This document shows positions 24,561 through 35,374 of a stretch of DNA of 64,000 nt, piece by piece. The position numbers and the translations under genes were made by a program. Source of the DNA: Cristatella mucedo (taxonomy: Eukaryota; Bryozoa; Phylactolaemata; Cristatellidae); contig WPIO01000040.1 in NCBI GenBank assembly GCA_009760855.2, positions 1,439,501-1,503,500 on the forward strand. The letters run 5' to 3'. A model generated the notes under the pieces. That model worked only from the letters and a program-made list of their open reading frames with translations, searched no databases and was not told the origin of the DNA. Positions within the stretch are counted from its first letter, which is position 1. Each line of letters opens with the position of its first letter.

Positions 24561-24669
24561 ATCCCTGCAGCTGGGCTGGCACCAGTCGTAGCCGTTGCTG
24601 GTGCCGCATCACTCTACTGACGTCACGACAGCTTCTGATTTGACGACATTCAAAAGAGGCTAAGACCGC

Positions 24670-24845
24670 AATGTTTCTCACAGCATTTGCTGATTCTATG
24701 AATTTATCTGTGCATGCTCACGCATGCTGACGCTGCGCACGCTCTCACTAAGCAGGCTATGCATGTTGATATTCTGCATGCTGCCGTTAACCATTTTATG
24801 CACGCTGACACTGTGCATGGTACCACTAATCGCGTGGTCATTCAT
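24670..24845 (+). mobile_element. Partial SINE-like copy
   Basis: CATGCTGACGCTGCGCACGC, TGCATGTTGATATTCTGCATGC and GACACTGTGCATGGTACCAC correspond to the internal part of the plus-oriented repeat at 16.2 kb. Confidence 0.45.
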
Positions 24846-24854
24846 CCTTTAGAG

Positions 24855-25008
24855 TATCCGTAAAGTGATTATAAAATTTAAAAGATTTACGCCGCCGATG
24901 GCGCTATATAGCATACTAATATTACTATTTTTTTCTATCCGTAAAGTGATTATAAAATTAAAAAGATTTACGCCGCCGATGGCGCTATATAGCATACTAA
25001 TATTACTA
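24855..25008. repeat. Two 74-bp near-identical units, 81-bp period
   Basis: 24855-24928 and 24936-25008 share TATCCGTAAAGTGATTATAA and ACGCCGCCGATGGCGCTATA in the same order and differ at a very few bases. Confidence 0.85.
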
Positions 25009-25039
25009 TCTGTACTGATTAAAGCTAGAAAGTCCGTCA

Positions 25040-28000
25040 AGCCGTAAGATGGCGTACTTGCGTCATGTGGCAAGATAGCGAACTTCCGTCAAGCGGTACG
25101 ATTGCACAGCATTGTCTTTTCGCGACGGAGATACTATGGCTCAGCGAAGCCAGTGTGCCACTGGCTGTGCGCTGCGCAGAATTGGTTATTATTAGTATCA
25201 TCATTGTTTTTATACATGTATTGCATTTGTAAATGTGACGCGACTGATACTCGGTAGCCATGCTTTCAGGCGCCAGCTCTGCCAGCTCGTATCACACGTC
25301 CGCCAGGACTAGTGTGATCGTGTCATTGCCGTCACGTGGTCAAGCCCCCGTCCGCAAGAACTAGCACAGCCGCGCGCGCGAAACATTCGTTCAGACGCCG
25401 CTACAGAGCGAGCAGCAGGAGAGAGCGACGGGACACACCGACGTCATGGCGACGTCCGCGCGCCGCGCGCTTCACGGCCTCCATCGTTCCGCGGACGCGA
25501 TTGCGCTCCCGCCTCCGACGCTGCCGCAGACGGAAGCGAGAAGACTCGGCGAGAGGCTTGCTCGTGCGCTGCGGTCTCAGAGCGCGAGAGGCGAGCCTTC
25601 GACGCTACGGACGGAGAGCAGCTCGCACTGCACTCGGCGAGTAGGCAATTTATCGCCGGTCGCAGCAGTGGCACTGCTGCTGCTGCGTGGCGCGCGCGCC
25701 AACAAGCGGTCGCCGGCAGCGGTTCCATCCGGCCGCCGCCGCTGTCGCCGCCAACGCGCTGCCGGAAGTGACGGCGGCGAGCGAGTCGTCTCTGCTCACG
25801 GAGCTGGACGACGTCGGCGCTTTTGGCTCGAAGCCGCCTCCGTCGCGGAGAATTTGGAGGCCGCCGCCCGTCGCCAGCCACGCGAGCAGGTCCTTCGGCA
25901 CCGGCGGCGGCCGGCAGTGAGAACGTCTTTCAACGACAGCGGCGGCTGCCGCGGCGACTCCGCCGGCGCCTGAGCATTTTCTCCTCCTTCTCGTCGTCCG
26001 GCCGGCGTCTCCGGAGCGCGGCTCAGCGGCCGCCGTCGCTGTCAGCCGCGCGCCGTCTGCGTCGCCGGCCGCCGGGCGGCGATTGAGCGAGCCGTTGGCC
26101 CGAGCCACGGAGCTGACCGCGTAGTCGTCAAAGGTTCTGTCGCAGGGAAAGCTTTCCTTAGACTCGTCGTCAGGTCGCCGCTTTCGGTGCCGGCGAGGCG
26201 ACTGTGACGGCGTCGGCGGCGGTGGCGGCAGCAGCTGCTGCTGCTGCCGAGGGCAACCGGCGCAGCGATCGCGGCTGCAAAGAGTCAACGCTCAGTGCTG
26301 CCACCGCGCGGCGCTGGAGGCCGCCCCGAGAACCCGGCGCTGTGCCCGAACGCGGCTGCCGCGGCGTTCGGGCAGATCGTGATCGAGGCCATAGCATAAA
26401 ATGGTATTAATGGTAATTAATTAATTAACTAATTAATTCAATTAATGGTAATAAAAGATCAACCGGTACGTTATTTGATTTTGCATAACCTCTTCATATC
26501 TTTGCGTCCATAACGCAGCGTCAATAGCGCAGCGGCGCATTACGTGCCGCGCGCGAGCTGACCTTCTTCTCCGTGTCCGCAAAGCGTAATTACTTAGTAG
26601 GCTTTGCGGGGCAGAGGACTTTCTCCAGAGCGGCTTTCTGGAGCTCACGTGCAAAACCCGAGCGGCCTTTGGCGCGTGAGCGAGCGGCGGCCAAAGGCGG
26701 CGACCTTGCATTCACCGGACGCAGCGGCGAGAAGAACGGGCTCGGCCAGACGTGCGGCCGAGGAAGTAGCAGCGCTCGCGAGCGCGCGACGACTGTAAAA
26801 GGTGTGCCGGTCGGAGGCAGCGCTAGAGCGGAAGTCGTCGCAGCTGCACGGGAAAGAGCCGCTGCGACGGTTGCCGCGCAGACCCAGCTGCTGCGGTGAC
26901 AAGCGCGCGGTCGCCACAGCTTTCGATGAGAATGACCGCAGCGGCGACGCTGCGCTAGAGCGATTCGAGCGCCAATCGATCGTCGCAAATCAAATGCGAT
27001 TCTTGAAGTCCGGTGGCGGTGATAATGGCCATAATTACGACGACCGTCATTATGGTAAATGATCATCTTTACGATGAGTGATCATCATTACGACGGCGAT
27101 TGCGATCGCATTTACTGACGATTTACGCGGCCGAACTATTTGGCGTTTCGCACATATCTGATGCCAATTACTTAAAACCTGATTCTTGGACGCAAGGTGA
27201 ATTCCCGACGAATAGTTCGCCCAGCATCGATGCTCGCATTTTCCAGGATCTCGTAAAATGGAATACTAGCTGACTTAAAGGATTGCGGTAGACGGGCATC
27301 AAATGCCATCGCTAGTGCTTGCAGATAGCAAGAAATAATTGCCCGGAGCTGAATTCGAACCCGCTAATGAGGTCGTAAATAGCGAGCGCCTTACCTTTAC
27401 CACTGATTGCCAAGACCAAGTTCCGATGGCAGCGATGGCTGGAGGAAAGGGGGCACGAAGTGGCCATCGGGCGTTGCGAAATCGGCTCCTCTGCTCAGGC
27501 GGCGCCAGCGCAGAAGGACGTTCCGGCAGAGGATACGTGCAACGGCTAGAGGAACGCTAGGCAGGCGAATTCCGCGACCGAGCCAATTGCATCGCGTTTT
27601 TTTAACTAAGGAAGCCGAAAAGCAAAGCCGAGCTATGCTCGGCGCCTTAGGGAGATAGTTGTTTCTCGAGAAATAAATACCGTCACGCGCCGTCACACGC
27701 GCCGGTGCAACTCTGCCGATTCGAGCGACTGGAGACGCAGCGGACGCGATCCGCTGCGCCGAGCTCCGCGGAGTTTCGACGTTCACTCGGCGAAGCTTCG
27801 AATTCCCGCTCTCGCTCCGCGCGCGTTTCATTCGCAATCCTCGAGACCTTGAGCTGCCGCGCACGCGCAGTATAGCCGCGGCTGCTGCGCGTGCTCGGAG
27901 GCCAGTCAGCGTCCGTTGGAAGCTCGCGGAGGGTCACTGCGCTAGCGAGCAGTGGCCTGTCTCGCTCGTCCGCCGCCGACTCTTTCTCACTGCGTCGAGT

Positions 28001-29440
28001 CTGAATGCCGACTTTGCCTACTAAGCCCACGCTGCGGTCGGCTCTATCTACGAATTGGCGGACTCCATCCAGCCTGCCTAGCGGCGCTGTGCCTCGCGCT
28101 GTGCCTCTCGGCTGGCCTCTGCTCGCCGAGTGAAGCTGCGTCCAATCGGCGGCAGCAGCGGCGTGGAAGAGTCAGGTGGAGAAAATCCAGCGCGCGAGCG
28201 CGGCTTCAAACCGCGTTCAAACGAGCTGGCTCTGAAATTGGCGTACACTTTGGCGCCTCTAGCATAGACGAGCGCAGCGACGGGTCGCTGTGGCGGCGGA
28301 GGAAGCGAGCGCAGCGGCGCCGGCGTCAGACGAAAGCGTCCTTCGCGGCAGCGGCAGCACTCACCGCCGGTTTGCGTCTCGGCCGCCTGCGCCGCTGCCG
28401 ACGGCGAGCTCTCCGCCGCTGTCTGCGCGGCGCAGGTTAAGCTGCCGCAGAAACATCTCCTCGGCCCAGTGGAGGGTGAGAGCGTGCGTCAGGGCTTGCT
28501 TGAACCGGCGAAGCAAGCGACGGCAGCGCCTCAGACTGCAGAGGTCCTCGACGACGTCGTCCGCTCGCGGCGGCCTTCCGCCATCGCGGTGCGTGTGGGC
28601 TCTGGGGAACGCGAGAGGGAACGCGAGTGCGCTCGCGTCGGCTTCTGTCTCGGCAACTATCGCTCGGCCGGCGTCAGAGCGAGGCTCGTCCGTTCGGTCG
28701 CTCGTTCGTCGAGCGGTTCGCGGGCGTTGGGGCCGCCGAGCGAAGCCGCCGCCGAGTCGGCTCCGATCGCCTCGCGCTGCCGATTCGGCGATCGCCGGTG
28801 GCGATCGGAGAGCACCTGCGAGGCGCCGCGCGGCGCCACGACGACTGCGCTACGGCAACGGCGATGGCGCTCCTACTCACTCGGCCGGCGTCTGCATCCC
28901 GAATGTCTGCATCCCCGCGCCGGAGCGCCTACTGAGGCTGCGGCGGCGGCGGCGCGACAGCGAGCTGCGGAGTGGTGACCCAACAATGGAACCGCTCGCT
29001 CGGCTCAGCGGCTTGCCGAGCGCATAGTGTTTCAACGACACGAGAGCGCTCTGAATGGCGGGCTCAGCCACGCGCGCTTTCGCTTGTCTGGCCAAGGATG
29101 CGCGCGATAAAATGGCGAACGGCGCCTCTGACGGATTCGAGCGGACGCGTGCATCAGCGTCTGCTGCGGCGGCGGCAACCCGCGTGTACGCGCCGCGCGC
29201 TCACCGAGGCGTGCAGAATCCGTCGGCGCGAGACATCAGCTCGCAACTTGCTACTGGCATTCGCCTTTCCGGAGGCGGAGAGACCGCTCGCGCTGCAGCA
29301 AAATATCGTGCGATGGTCGGCGCGGCGCGAACATGCGCAGCGGCGGTTCGCGTGCGAAAACCAGATCGGGCTCCGCGGCGCATTGCGCATCGCAATAACC
29401 CTCTTAACATCTAGCCTCTCTAACACTCTAACTTCTCTTT
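25040..29440. other. CpG-rich block without a supported gene
   Basis: Two GC-rich islands (about 25.3-26.35 and 26.6-29.4 kb) separated by an AT-rich gap (TTAATTAATTAA near 26418). Frames up to 245 codons occur in all readings and overlap one another; their Arg/Ala/Ser-rich compositions are those of chance frames. A possible donor (GAG|GTGAGA, about 28471) could pair with the acceptor at 29448, but this is speculative. Confidence 0.5.
27335..27420 (-). mobile_element. tRNA-derived SINE head
   Basis: On the minus strand the sequence has a degenerate A box (GTGGTAAAGGTAAGG) and a B box (GGGTTCGAATTC) at tRNA-like spacing. It resembles the SINE at 59.1-59.3 kb. There is no acceptor-stem pairing, so it is not a functional tRNA. 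Confidence 0.45.
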
Positions 29441-29447
29441 TTTTCAG

Positions 29448-29552
29448 GATTGCGATGCATCGCGCCGCGAGCCTGCGCAAACTTGCTGGCGCCACCGCGA
29501 CGACCGCACGTTGTGCAACAGCTGTGCAACAGCTCCTGCGGCTCTATGGCCG
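29448..29552 (+). pseudogene. Host exon, 5' part, interrupted by the provirus
   Basis: A strong 3' splice site (CTTCTCTTTTTTTCAG) ends at about 29447, followed 8 bases later by ATG at 29455. The frame MHRAASLRKLAG runs 98 nt to the insertion point. Leaving out the provirus and one GGCCG copy, it continues in phase with the frame at 48854-49115, giving one 119-codon reading. Chance open frames are common in such GC-rich DNA, so only the acceptor, the ATG and the phase match support a real exon. Function unknown. Confidence 0.4.
29548..29552. repeat. Target-site duplication GGCCG, left copy
   Basis: GGCCG immediately outside the left terminal repeat matches GGCCG at 48849-48853 just outside the right one. 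A 5-bp duplication next to TG...CA ends is typical of retroviral-type (DDE) integration. Confidence 0.7.
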
Positions 29553-29585
29553 TGTTGTAAGAAAAGTACCCTTTACGGGACATTT
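29553..29585 (+). repeat. Left terminal inverted repeat, 33 bp
   Basis: Begins TGTTGTAAGAAAAG and ends GGGACATTT. It is complementary to 48816-48848 except for one base (C here, T in the other arm read 5'->3') at position 17. The last codons and stop of the nuclease gene lie inside it. Confidence 0.9.
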
Positions 29586-30160
29586 AGACCAGGTACAAAG
29601 ATTTCAAATTCACTATAAAAACATCTAGTGAATTTTAGTACATGAAGTCCTAATAAACATTGAGCAAGGTATTGTTTTGAAACAAAATCGTCTACTATAC
29701 TTCTAGACCATAAACACTTTATCTCAATTAACGTATCTTCATCTATAATACCGTCTGGAGAATATCTATAAACACCATCGCTAATGAAGCAGTCATTTGC
29801 ATTTTCAATAGTTCTATCTAATTTTATTTCTAAATATTTAGCCGCTATTGGCTCGAATACCTTACCAAATAACATTTGTGCAAATCTCATTGGTTAGGAA
29901 TTAGCAATATATTTTTTCATTTTTCTATTAGCAATTAGTTCTATATCACAATCAGTTTGACTACCAAAAACCATATCATTTCCTAACACAGAATACACTA
30001 CTGATCCACCTATATTTAAACTCGCAGATCTCTTCCACTCATCAGACCCTTGAATAAAACTTGTTTTTGCATTATATTTAGTTATTATAATTTTATTAAA
30101 AATCTTTTCCATCATAAACCGTATTTCCATTGCTACAAGTGAAATTAGCACCACTTCCAT
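29573..30160 (-). pseudogene. YqaJ-type (lambda-exonuclease-like) viral nuclease
   Basis: PDDEXK-fold nuclease of the YqaJ/viral recombinase family, expected to resect DNA ends for recombination or genome processing. Visible motifs are an N-terminal GGS-x-VYSVLG glycine loop and the catalytic pair SPDGII and LIEIK (Asp and Glu-x-Lys). An in-frame TAA (about 29896) splits the gene into 88 and 105 codons; the second copy has sense sequence there. The C-terminus ends abruptly inside the left terminal repeat, about 95 residues earlier than the homologue at 56682-57480. The start ATG at 30160 overlaps the 3' end of the capsid frame. Confidence 0.75.
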
Positions 30161-31630
30161 TAGAAGTTAGTTCAGCACTATTCTCTCAAATAGTCAAGTA
30201 GTGGATGATCAATGTGGTTCCAACAGGCACAGCACTATTGAATTCAACAGTTACATCTAGCCGAGAAGTCGCTCTAAGAGGCTCATCATTGTTTTGCAAG
30301 TCAACAACGTGAATAGGATAAAGTGACATCCATTCTGAGAAAGAAACACCAGTTGGATTAGCAAGCTCATTAACTCCAAGATATTGTTTTCTGAAAGTCA
30401 TGAAATCCATATATGCAGGTGCATGTTTACCAAGTTTTGGAAAACTAGATCTTGGAACTGCAGGATATTGTTTAGATCCATTAGCAAGAACTGAAACACT
30501 TTTAATATCACAATGATTGTAAGTACAAGGGTTACCAGTGTAACTATCGTATTTATCAGCATTTTGAGCAGCAGCGATCAACCATCAAACTTTATCAATT
30601 GTATTTTGAACTGATAGAGTTTGAACAAATCCAAGATTTTGGTTGAAAGTATTTACAGTAATGTTTTCATATCGTCTAACTCTGTAATTTAGTCTAATTT
30701 TCTTTGATCTCTCACTTGAAATATCTGCAAGTGCTCTTTGAATACTTTCTTTTGGTAAACACATGGTACAACAAGTCTCATTTTTGACATTGCAGTTCTG
30801 AAAGCAGTATAAACACCTTGCCCATTACCAATACCAACAGAACCAGTTCCACTCGTAGCCACTGCGTTAATTTGATCATTTGCACTTCCACTTGTTCCAG
30901 TCAAAATAATATCTCTATTAAATCCACCAACACGAGTCATTTCAAGTGTAAATGGAATATTATAAAGAATTTTATTCATATCAGCACAAAAACCAGAGAT
31001 TCTTGCTAGAGGCAAATCAATACTGAAATTTCCAACCTCATCAATAGTGTTATTTATAATTCCTCTTCTAACTACATATCCAGTGTTTCAAGCACTAGCT
31101 CTAGCAGCATTAGGGCTAACATAAGAAGTAAGACCTCCAGATAAATTGTCAATTCCAGCTGCTTCATCTTTTCTCCATCCACTAGCAGGACCTTCAGTTC
31201 TATTATATTCATTTGGATTCCATAGAAGACCCATTAGTGTTGAGACACTTCCAACTCCTTCTTTTAGTGGGAGGCTATCAATCTCTTCAGTGCCGAGTCT
31301 GACTCTCATACTACTAAACATCTATGCACCAGTGTTATTAACAAGAATAAATGCAAGATTTTTATGAGGAATACCATAGGCACCATTAGCAGCAGTCTGA
31401 ACTTGTATTTGTCCTTCAAGTAAAAGATAACTATCAGATAAGACATAGCATGTTTGTTGTTCACCAGGAACTATGAAACTAACTAATTTATTAGTAACAT
31501 TATTAGTCTCATTTCCATTAATTTGATAAAACTCTCTAAATTGATAGTCTTTAAGTTTATATTCAGGGAACTCAGGATCTCCAAGTTCGAGTATACTATC
31601 GATAGGTGCAATTGCCATTTTCTTCTCCAT
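30096..31630 (-). pseudogene. Major capsid protein (double jelly-roll, adintovirus/Polinton type)
   Basis: Hexon-like capsid protein, read from ATG 31630 just after a TTATATGGAG start context. Landmarks are FREFYQINGNE near the N-terminus, FSSMRVRLGTEEID and GLLWNPNEYNRTEG in jelly roll 1, FSIDLPLARISGFC and AMSKMRLVVP centrally, and a C-terminal FSEWMSLYPIHVVDLQ. It is about 480 codons long, within the family's usual range. Breaks: TAG at 31322-31324 (Trp in copy 2), TGA at 31088-31090, a 1-base frame change near 30765, TGA at 30585-30587 and TGA at 30186-30188, after which homology continues to 30096. It cannot make a full protein as assembled. Confidence 0.8.
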
Positions 31631-31646
31631 ATAAAAAACTAAAATT

Positions 31647-32253
31647 TTATTTTTGAATATATAATCCAGCACCTAATCTTTTCTTTATTTTACCTCCATA
31701 AGTATCAATCCTAGGACTAACGTAAGGAACAACAGCTTTATCATTAATTACTTTTGCTATTTCTTTATATGCTTTAAGATCATTCTCTTTAAGAGTCTCC
31801 GAATAGTCTTCTACTTCTGGTTCATCTTCTTCTATCTTTGCCTTTCTACTTTTTTTTAGATTTTTTCTTACTAACCTTTTCAAGCATAACTTCTTTTAGT
31901 TTAAGATCCATCTCTTTCATCTTTCTGTCATATTCTTCATCTTTTCTTTTCTTTTCAAGCTCATATTCAAGTTCTTTCTTTCTTTTTTCTTCTTCAAGTT
32001 TATCATCCATCTCTCTACGTTTAACAGCATAATCTTGATCTATCTTTTCTTTCTTTGTTTGAAGTTCAGTCAGCTTTCTTACTTGATGCATTTCAATGCC
32101 TTTATTTGCAATCGATAATCCTGCATCAACAGCTTTACTTGTAGTACCTAAAACTTGATTAAAGATATTAAGAGCATTATCAAACTTTGCTCCAGATCCA
32201 CGATATTTATCACCATGTATTCTTTCATGACCAACTCTTGCATAGCTACCCAT
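31647..32253 (-). pseudogene. Coiled-coil minor capsid-like protein
   Basis: Two overlapping frames (32253-31846, 135 codons, and 31883-31647, 78 codons) are probably one gene split by a slip in an A8 run near 31850. The first part has a short N-terminal region (SGAKFDNALNIF) and then a long charged coiled coil of E/K/R/M. The second ends GKIKKRLGAGLYIQK, a basic tail reminiscent of adenovirus-protease-processed minor capsid proteins such as pVI. It lies between the capsid and penton-like genes. The function is inferred from position and composition. No counterpart remains in element 2 because of a deletion. Confidence 0.5.
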
Positions 32254-32262
32254 TGCTCTATA

Positions 32263-33168
32263 TTACTTTGAAATTTCTATTGTTACAACTACATCAGTTA
32301 TAATTGATACAGGATTTCCATTTTGATCTGTTAAACTTATCTTAAAACTACTTATTCCATCTACATCACCACGTGTTGATAAATACAATACATTATTAAT
32401 GTGTAGATCAACCTTTTCACCTGGACTAATATCATCAATATCTATAATATATAAAGAAATACATTGCTCTAAGAATCCTTTTCTTCTTTCTGCATAATTC
32501 TTAATAGGATCAACTAAATCGCAATCAACACTTATCAATCGTATTCCTTTATCGTCTGGTAATAACATTTTATTCCACGCTTTAAAGATGCCAGCAAAAT
32601 ACATTGCTTTTTCTATTGCTTCATATAGTGTTCCACCTACAAGAGCACTATCAAATGTTCCTTGTTGTTGATTTGAATTAAAACCAAGAGTATCTCCGAT
32701 TGAATTCACAGCAACATTACAATTGCTTCCGAGTAGAACAACATAATCACCAACTGTTTGCATTAGTATTCTATCATCTGTGTCAGCACTAAATTTTATA
32801 CCTGCACTATTTCTTTTAGTTGTATCATAAAAATCACTAACCGTTAATGTCGTTGTTGACCCATTTGGAGCAACTATAGTTTTTGGTTGAGGTTCTGATA
32901 GTCCTCTATTTAGAGCTGCTGTTATTTCATTTGAATCATAATAACCAGGAGTAATTGTAATATATGCTGGTGAGCTATCAGTCATTGACCACTTAAACCA
33001 AAGTTTATCATTTATATCTTTAAGTATATTTAATACAACTTCATTAGTATAAGTGAATTCTACTCTTCGTAATCCAATTTTATTATAACCTGAATCAGAT
33101 CCAAGCATAAGAGGTGGATATGACGTTTTTGATTCTGAACTACTAGTTCCAGTTAATCTTATTGACAT
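32263..33168 (-). CDS. Penton-like minor capsid protein 1
   Basis: Intact 301-codon frame starting MSIRLTGTSSSESK after an AATATAGAAAATG context. Residues about 65-90 contain YITITPGYYDSNEITAALN, the PGYYD...LN motif seen in Polinton/adintovirus penton (minor capsid) proteins. The C-terminus is strand-rich (SFKISLTDQNGNPV ... VVTIEISK), as in single jelly-roll proteins. It probably forms the vertices of the icosahedral capsid. It keeps TGG for tryptophan throughout. The element 2 homologue at 58885-59880 is interrupted by a SINE and a deletion. Confidence 0.7.
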   Translation of the reverse strand: MSIRLTGTSSSESKTSYPPLMLGSDSGYNKIGLRRVEFTYTNEVVLNILKDINDKLWFKWSMTDSSPAYITITPGYYDSNEITAALNRGLSEPQPKTIVAPNGSTTTLTVSDFYDTTKRNSAGIKFSADTDDRILMQTVGDYVVLLGSNCNVAVNSIGDTLGFNSNQQQGTFDSALVGGTLYEAIEKAMYFAGIFKAWNKMLLPDDKGIRLISVDCDLVDPIKNYAERRKGFLEQCISLYIIDIDDISPGEKVDLHINNVLYLSTRGDVDGISSFKISLTDQNGNPVSIITDVVVTIEISK

Positions 33169-33176
33169 TTTCTATA

Positions 33177-34045
33177 TTAAACTTCAAGAATTTCTATAGC
33201 AACCGTAATATTTTGTGAACTAAAATCTATTATATTTTGATCTTGATCAGTAATAGTAATTACTATATCAGAGATAGAATCATTAGCAAAATTATGATAT
33301 TCAATAGTTTTTGGTTCATAGACCATTAGACTCCACGGATAGGCATCATAAGGAAAGCTAGCTAACACTGATGCGATTCTTTCCCATTTATGAAACTAAT
33401 TCCACTTGCAACCATATTACAATTTATAACTATAAAATCAATGTTACTAACATACACTTCATTCTCAGAATCAACCTTAGTATTAGGTGTACAAACGACT
33501 GGTGTAATATCAGGATACATTTAAACAAAGTCAGCAGCAGATACAGTAGTATAAGCAGCAGCAGTAAATCCTAATATAGTAGAAATAGAAGATTTACTTG
33601 TAAGAAAACTCCAACCAACATGTAATTTAATCCATGACTTTGAAGTAGCAGTATCAAGTCCCATTTGAAACTTATCAGTTGTTGCTCCAGATTGTGTAAT
33701 TGAATTATTAATTGTATCAGCAATTCCAACATTTATATCATCAATTGTTCCACCATATATTCCAGGACTTAATTTAATAGTTTGTTCTGAACCACCAGTA
33801 ACTCTATAAATGAAAGTATTATTAGTTTCAGTTTTATTTCTAATAGAATTAGTTGAAGCAAATTTCTTAAAACAGATCTTAAAGTTTTTACCTCTTAGTA
33901 ATATTGGTGTATTAACCCTAGCTCTTATTGGATTAGTAGTTCCATTTTTATTGAAAACGTATCCATCTTGACTTGCTTGACTACTTCTTCTAATACTTTC
34001 AAGATTCTTTAATATATCACTAGCAATTTTTACTAAGTCACTAAT
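33177..34045 (-). pseudogene. Penton-like minor capsid protein 2
   Basis: About 290 codons with a close homologue at 59883-60740. Landmarks are ILKNLESIRRS at the N-terminus, GKNFKICFKKF, SWIKLHVGWSFL, an ENEVYVSNIDFIVINCN strand pair, and a C-terminal DIVITITDQDQNIIDF that resembles the tail of the preceding gene. Two related pentons therefore lie in tandem. Breaks are TAA near 33522 and a 1-base frame change near 33370. The expected start position has ATT right after TATATAGAA, in this copy and in element 2; no ATG is available. Function inferred. Confidence 0.6.
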
Positions 34046-34054
34046 TTCTATATA

Positions 34055-34440
34055 TTAAATAAAAGTTTGTTTATCTTTGCAACATATTCTTTTTGGTGCT
34101 TTTCGAGACTTAGCAAGGTAATCAACAGCAGAACTGATTGAACTTATTACACCTCTATTTCCTGCTGCAAGTTCACTTAACCATAGATCAAGTTTATCAA
34201 GTACTTTTTTTCAGATTTTACAAAGAATGGAACTATCTCTATTCCTTTTCCAGTATAAGTAAGATAACTATAAATAACATTTTCTACAGGTTTTCTTGAT
34301 TCCAAAGCTCTCAATTGTGAATGTAAAAATATAGTATCAGAATTAAATGATTCTTTACTATCTACTCTAATATTTTCTATAGCACTTCTTACTGTATTAG
34401 ATACTGATTCTTTAGGGTTTACTTTATCAAGTGAATATTG
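34055..34440 (-). pseudogene. Conserved virion-region protein, function unknown
   Basis: Shares GNRGVISSISSAVDYLAKSR with element 2 (60750-61390), where the gene is nearly twice as long; the N-terminal half seems missing here. A frame change lies in an A7 run near 34207. No domain recognised. It sits between the penton-like and packaging genes, so a structural role is possible. Confidence 0.4.
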
Positions 34441-34441
34441 T

Positions 34442-34681
34442 TTATTTTATTTTAACAATATTACCAGAGTTATCAGTTGATTTCTCTAAAGCACGTTCAT
34501 GTTCAACTCTATCTCTTGCTTGCATTTCTGCTTCAATTCTTTGTATCTCTTGAGCATTATCAAGTATTTCAGCAGCATGTGATCTTTCTAAATTAGCAAG
34601 TTTATTTTCTAAATCTATTGCTTCTTGAACACTTCCTCTGTAAGGTCTGTTCTTACTCGCATATATTTTACCATTAATCAT
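34442..34681 (-). CDS. Small helical protein, unknown
   Basis: 79 codons, starting MINGKIYASKNRPYR after AATATAGGAGAACATG. It is mostly a predicted amphipathic helix (ANLERSHAAEILDNAQEI) with a short TDNSGNIVKIK tail. The homologue at 61409-61683 shares the tail (ATDNFGNMV). It lies 12 bp downstream of the ATPase gene on the same strand. Function unknown. Confidence 0.5.
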   Translation of the reverse strand: MINGKIYASKNRPYRGSVQEAIDLENKLANLERSHAAEILDNAQEIQRIEAEMQARDRVEHERALEKSTDNSGNIVKIK

Positions 34682-34693
34682 GTTCTCCTATAT

Positions 34694-35353
34694 TCAATTA
34701 AAACTAGTTATTAATTGTTTACCTGTATTATCAACTGACCAAAATCTTCCTTCTGATTCTGTTTTAGTTTGATCAATAACACAATAACTATATCTATTCC
34801 TAGTACAGGAATTTACCCATTCTCTAAATTGTTTCTTACCAATATCACCAACATATGAATCACGAATGTATTCTATATCAGTATTATTCTGTTTAAAGAT
34901 TATTATCATATTTATATTATTTCTTATTTCTCTTCTAGGAATATTAGTAAAACCTTGAGCAAGATAAAATATATTCAAACCTTTATCTCTTCCTCTAGTA
35001 AAATAATCTAATATCTTAGATTGATCTTCTGTCATCAAATCATCTAATACAACATTCTTACAATTCTTATATGAATCAACTTCTGGCATCGACTCAATTC
35101 CATTAGGATGATTTGGCTTTTCTTTAGTCATTGACATAAGACCACGATATAACTTTTGATCTAAACTTGAAGCAATAATAGTACAAGTATCATAATTAAC
35201 TTTTCCATAAAATATCCAATTCATTATTAACTGAGATTTACCTGTTCCGCTAGGTCCAAGTACTAATGATCTAATTGGAACTTTAGGTAATGGTTCTGTA
35301 TGTCCTGTATCCATATCTTGTCCAAAATTGAATGGTTTAACTTGCAAAGATAT
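34694..35353 (-). CDS. Genome-packaging ATPase (A32 / FtsK-HerA family)
   Basis: A 217-220 residue P-loop ATPase that pumps viral DNA into the capsid. Walker A is LGPSGTGKSQL at residues about 32-42 and Walker B is NVVLDDL near residue 100; an arginine-finger candidate lies in GRDKGLNIF, and the length suits viral A32-like ATPases. The frame is uninterrupted. The expected start is ATA at 35351-35353, where element 2 has ATG; the first alternative is TTG at 35345-35347. Only 21 bp separate it from the divergent zinc-ribbon gene, and that gap carries TATAG-like motifs on both strands. Confidence 0.85.
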   Translation of the reverse strand: MSLQVKPFNFGQDMDTGHTEPLPKVPIRSLVLGPSGTGKSQLIMNWIFYGKVNYDTCTIIASSLDQKLYRGLMSMTKEKPNHPNGIESMPEVDSYKNCKNVVLDDLMTEDQSKILDYFTRGRDKGLNIFYLAQGFTNIPRREIRNNINMIIIFKQNNTDIEYIRDSYVGDIGKKQFREWVNSCTRNRYSYCVIDQTKTESEGRFWSVDNTGKQLITSFN

Positions 35354-35374
35354 TTTTTCTATATTATAATAGAT
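35354..35374. promoter_or_regulatory. Divergent start-proximal promoter motif
   Basis: The gap between the ATPase and zinc-ribbon genes contains CTATATTATAATAG, a near-palindrome giving ATATAG to one gene and ATAATAG to the other. In element 2 the same position is compressed to 11 bp (CTAGATAGAA). Confidence 0.5.
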
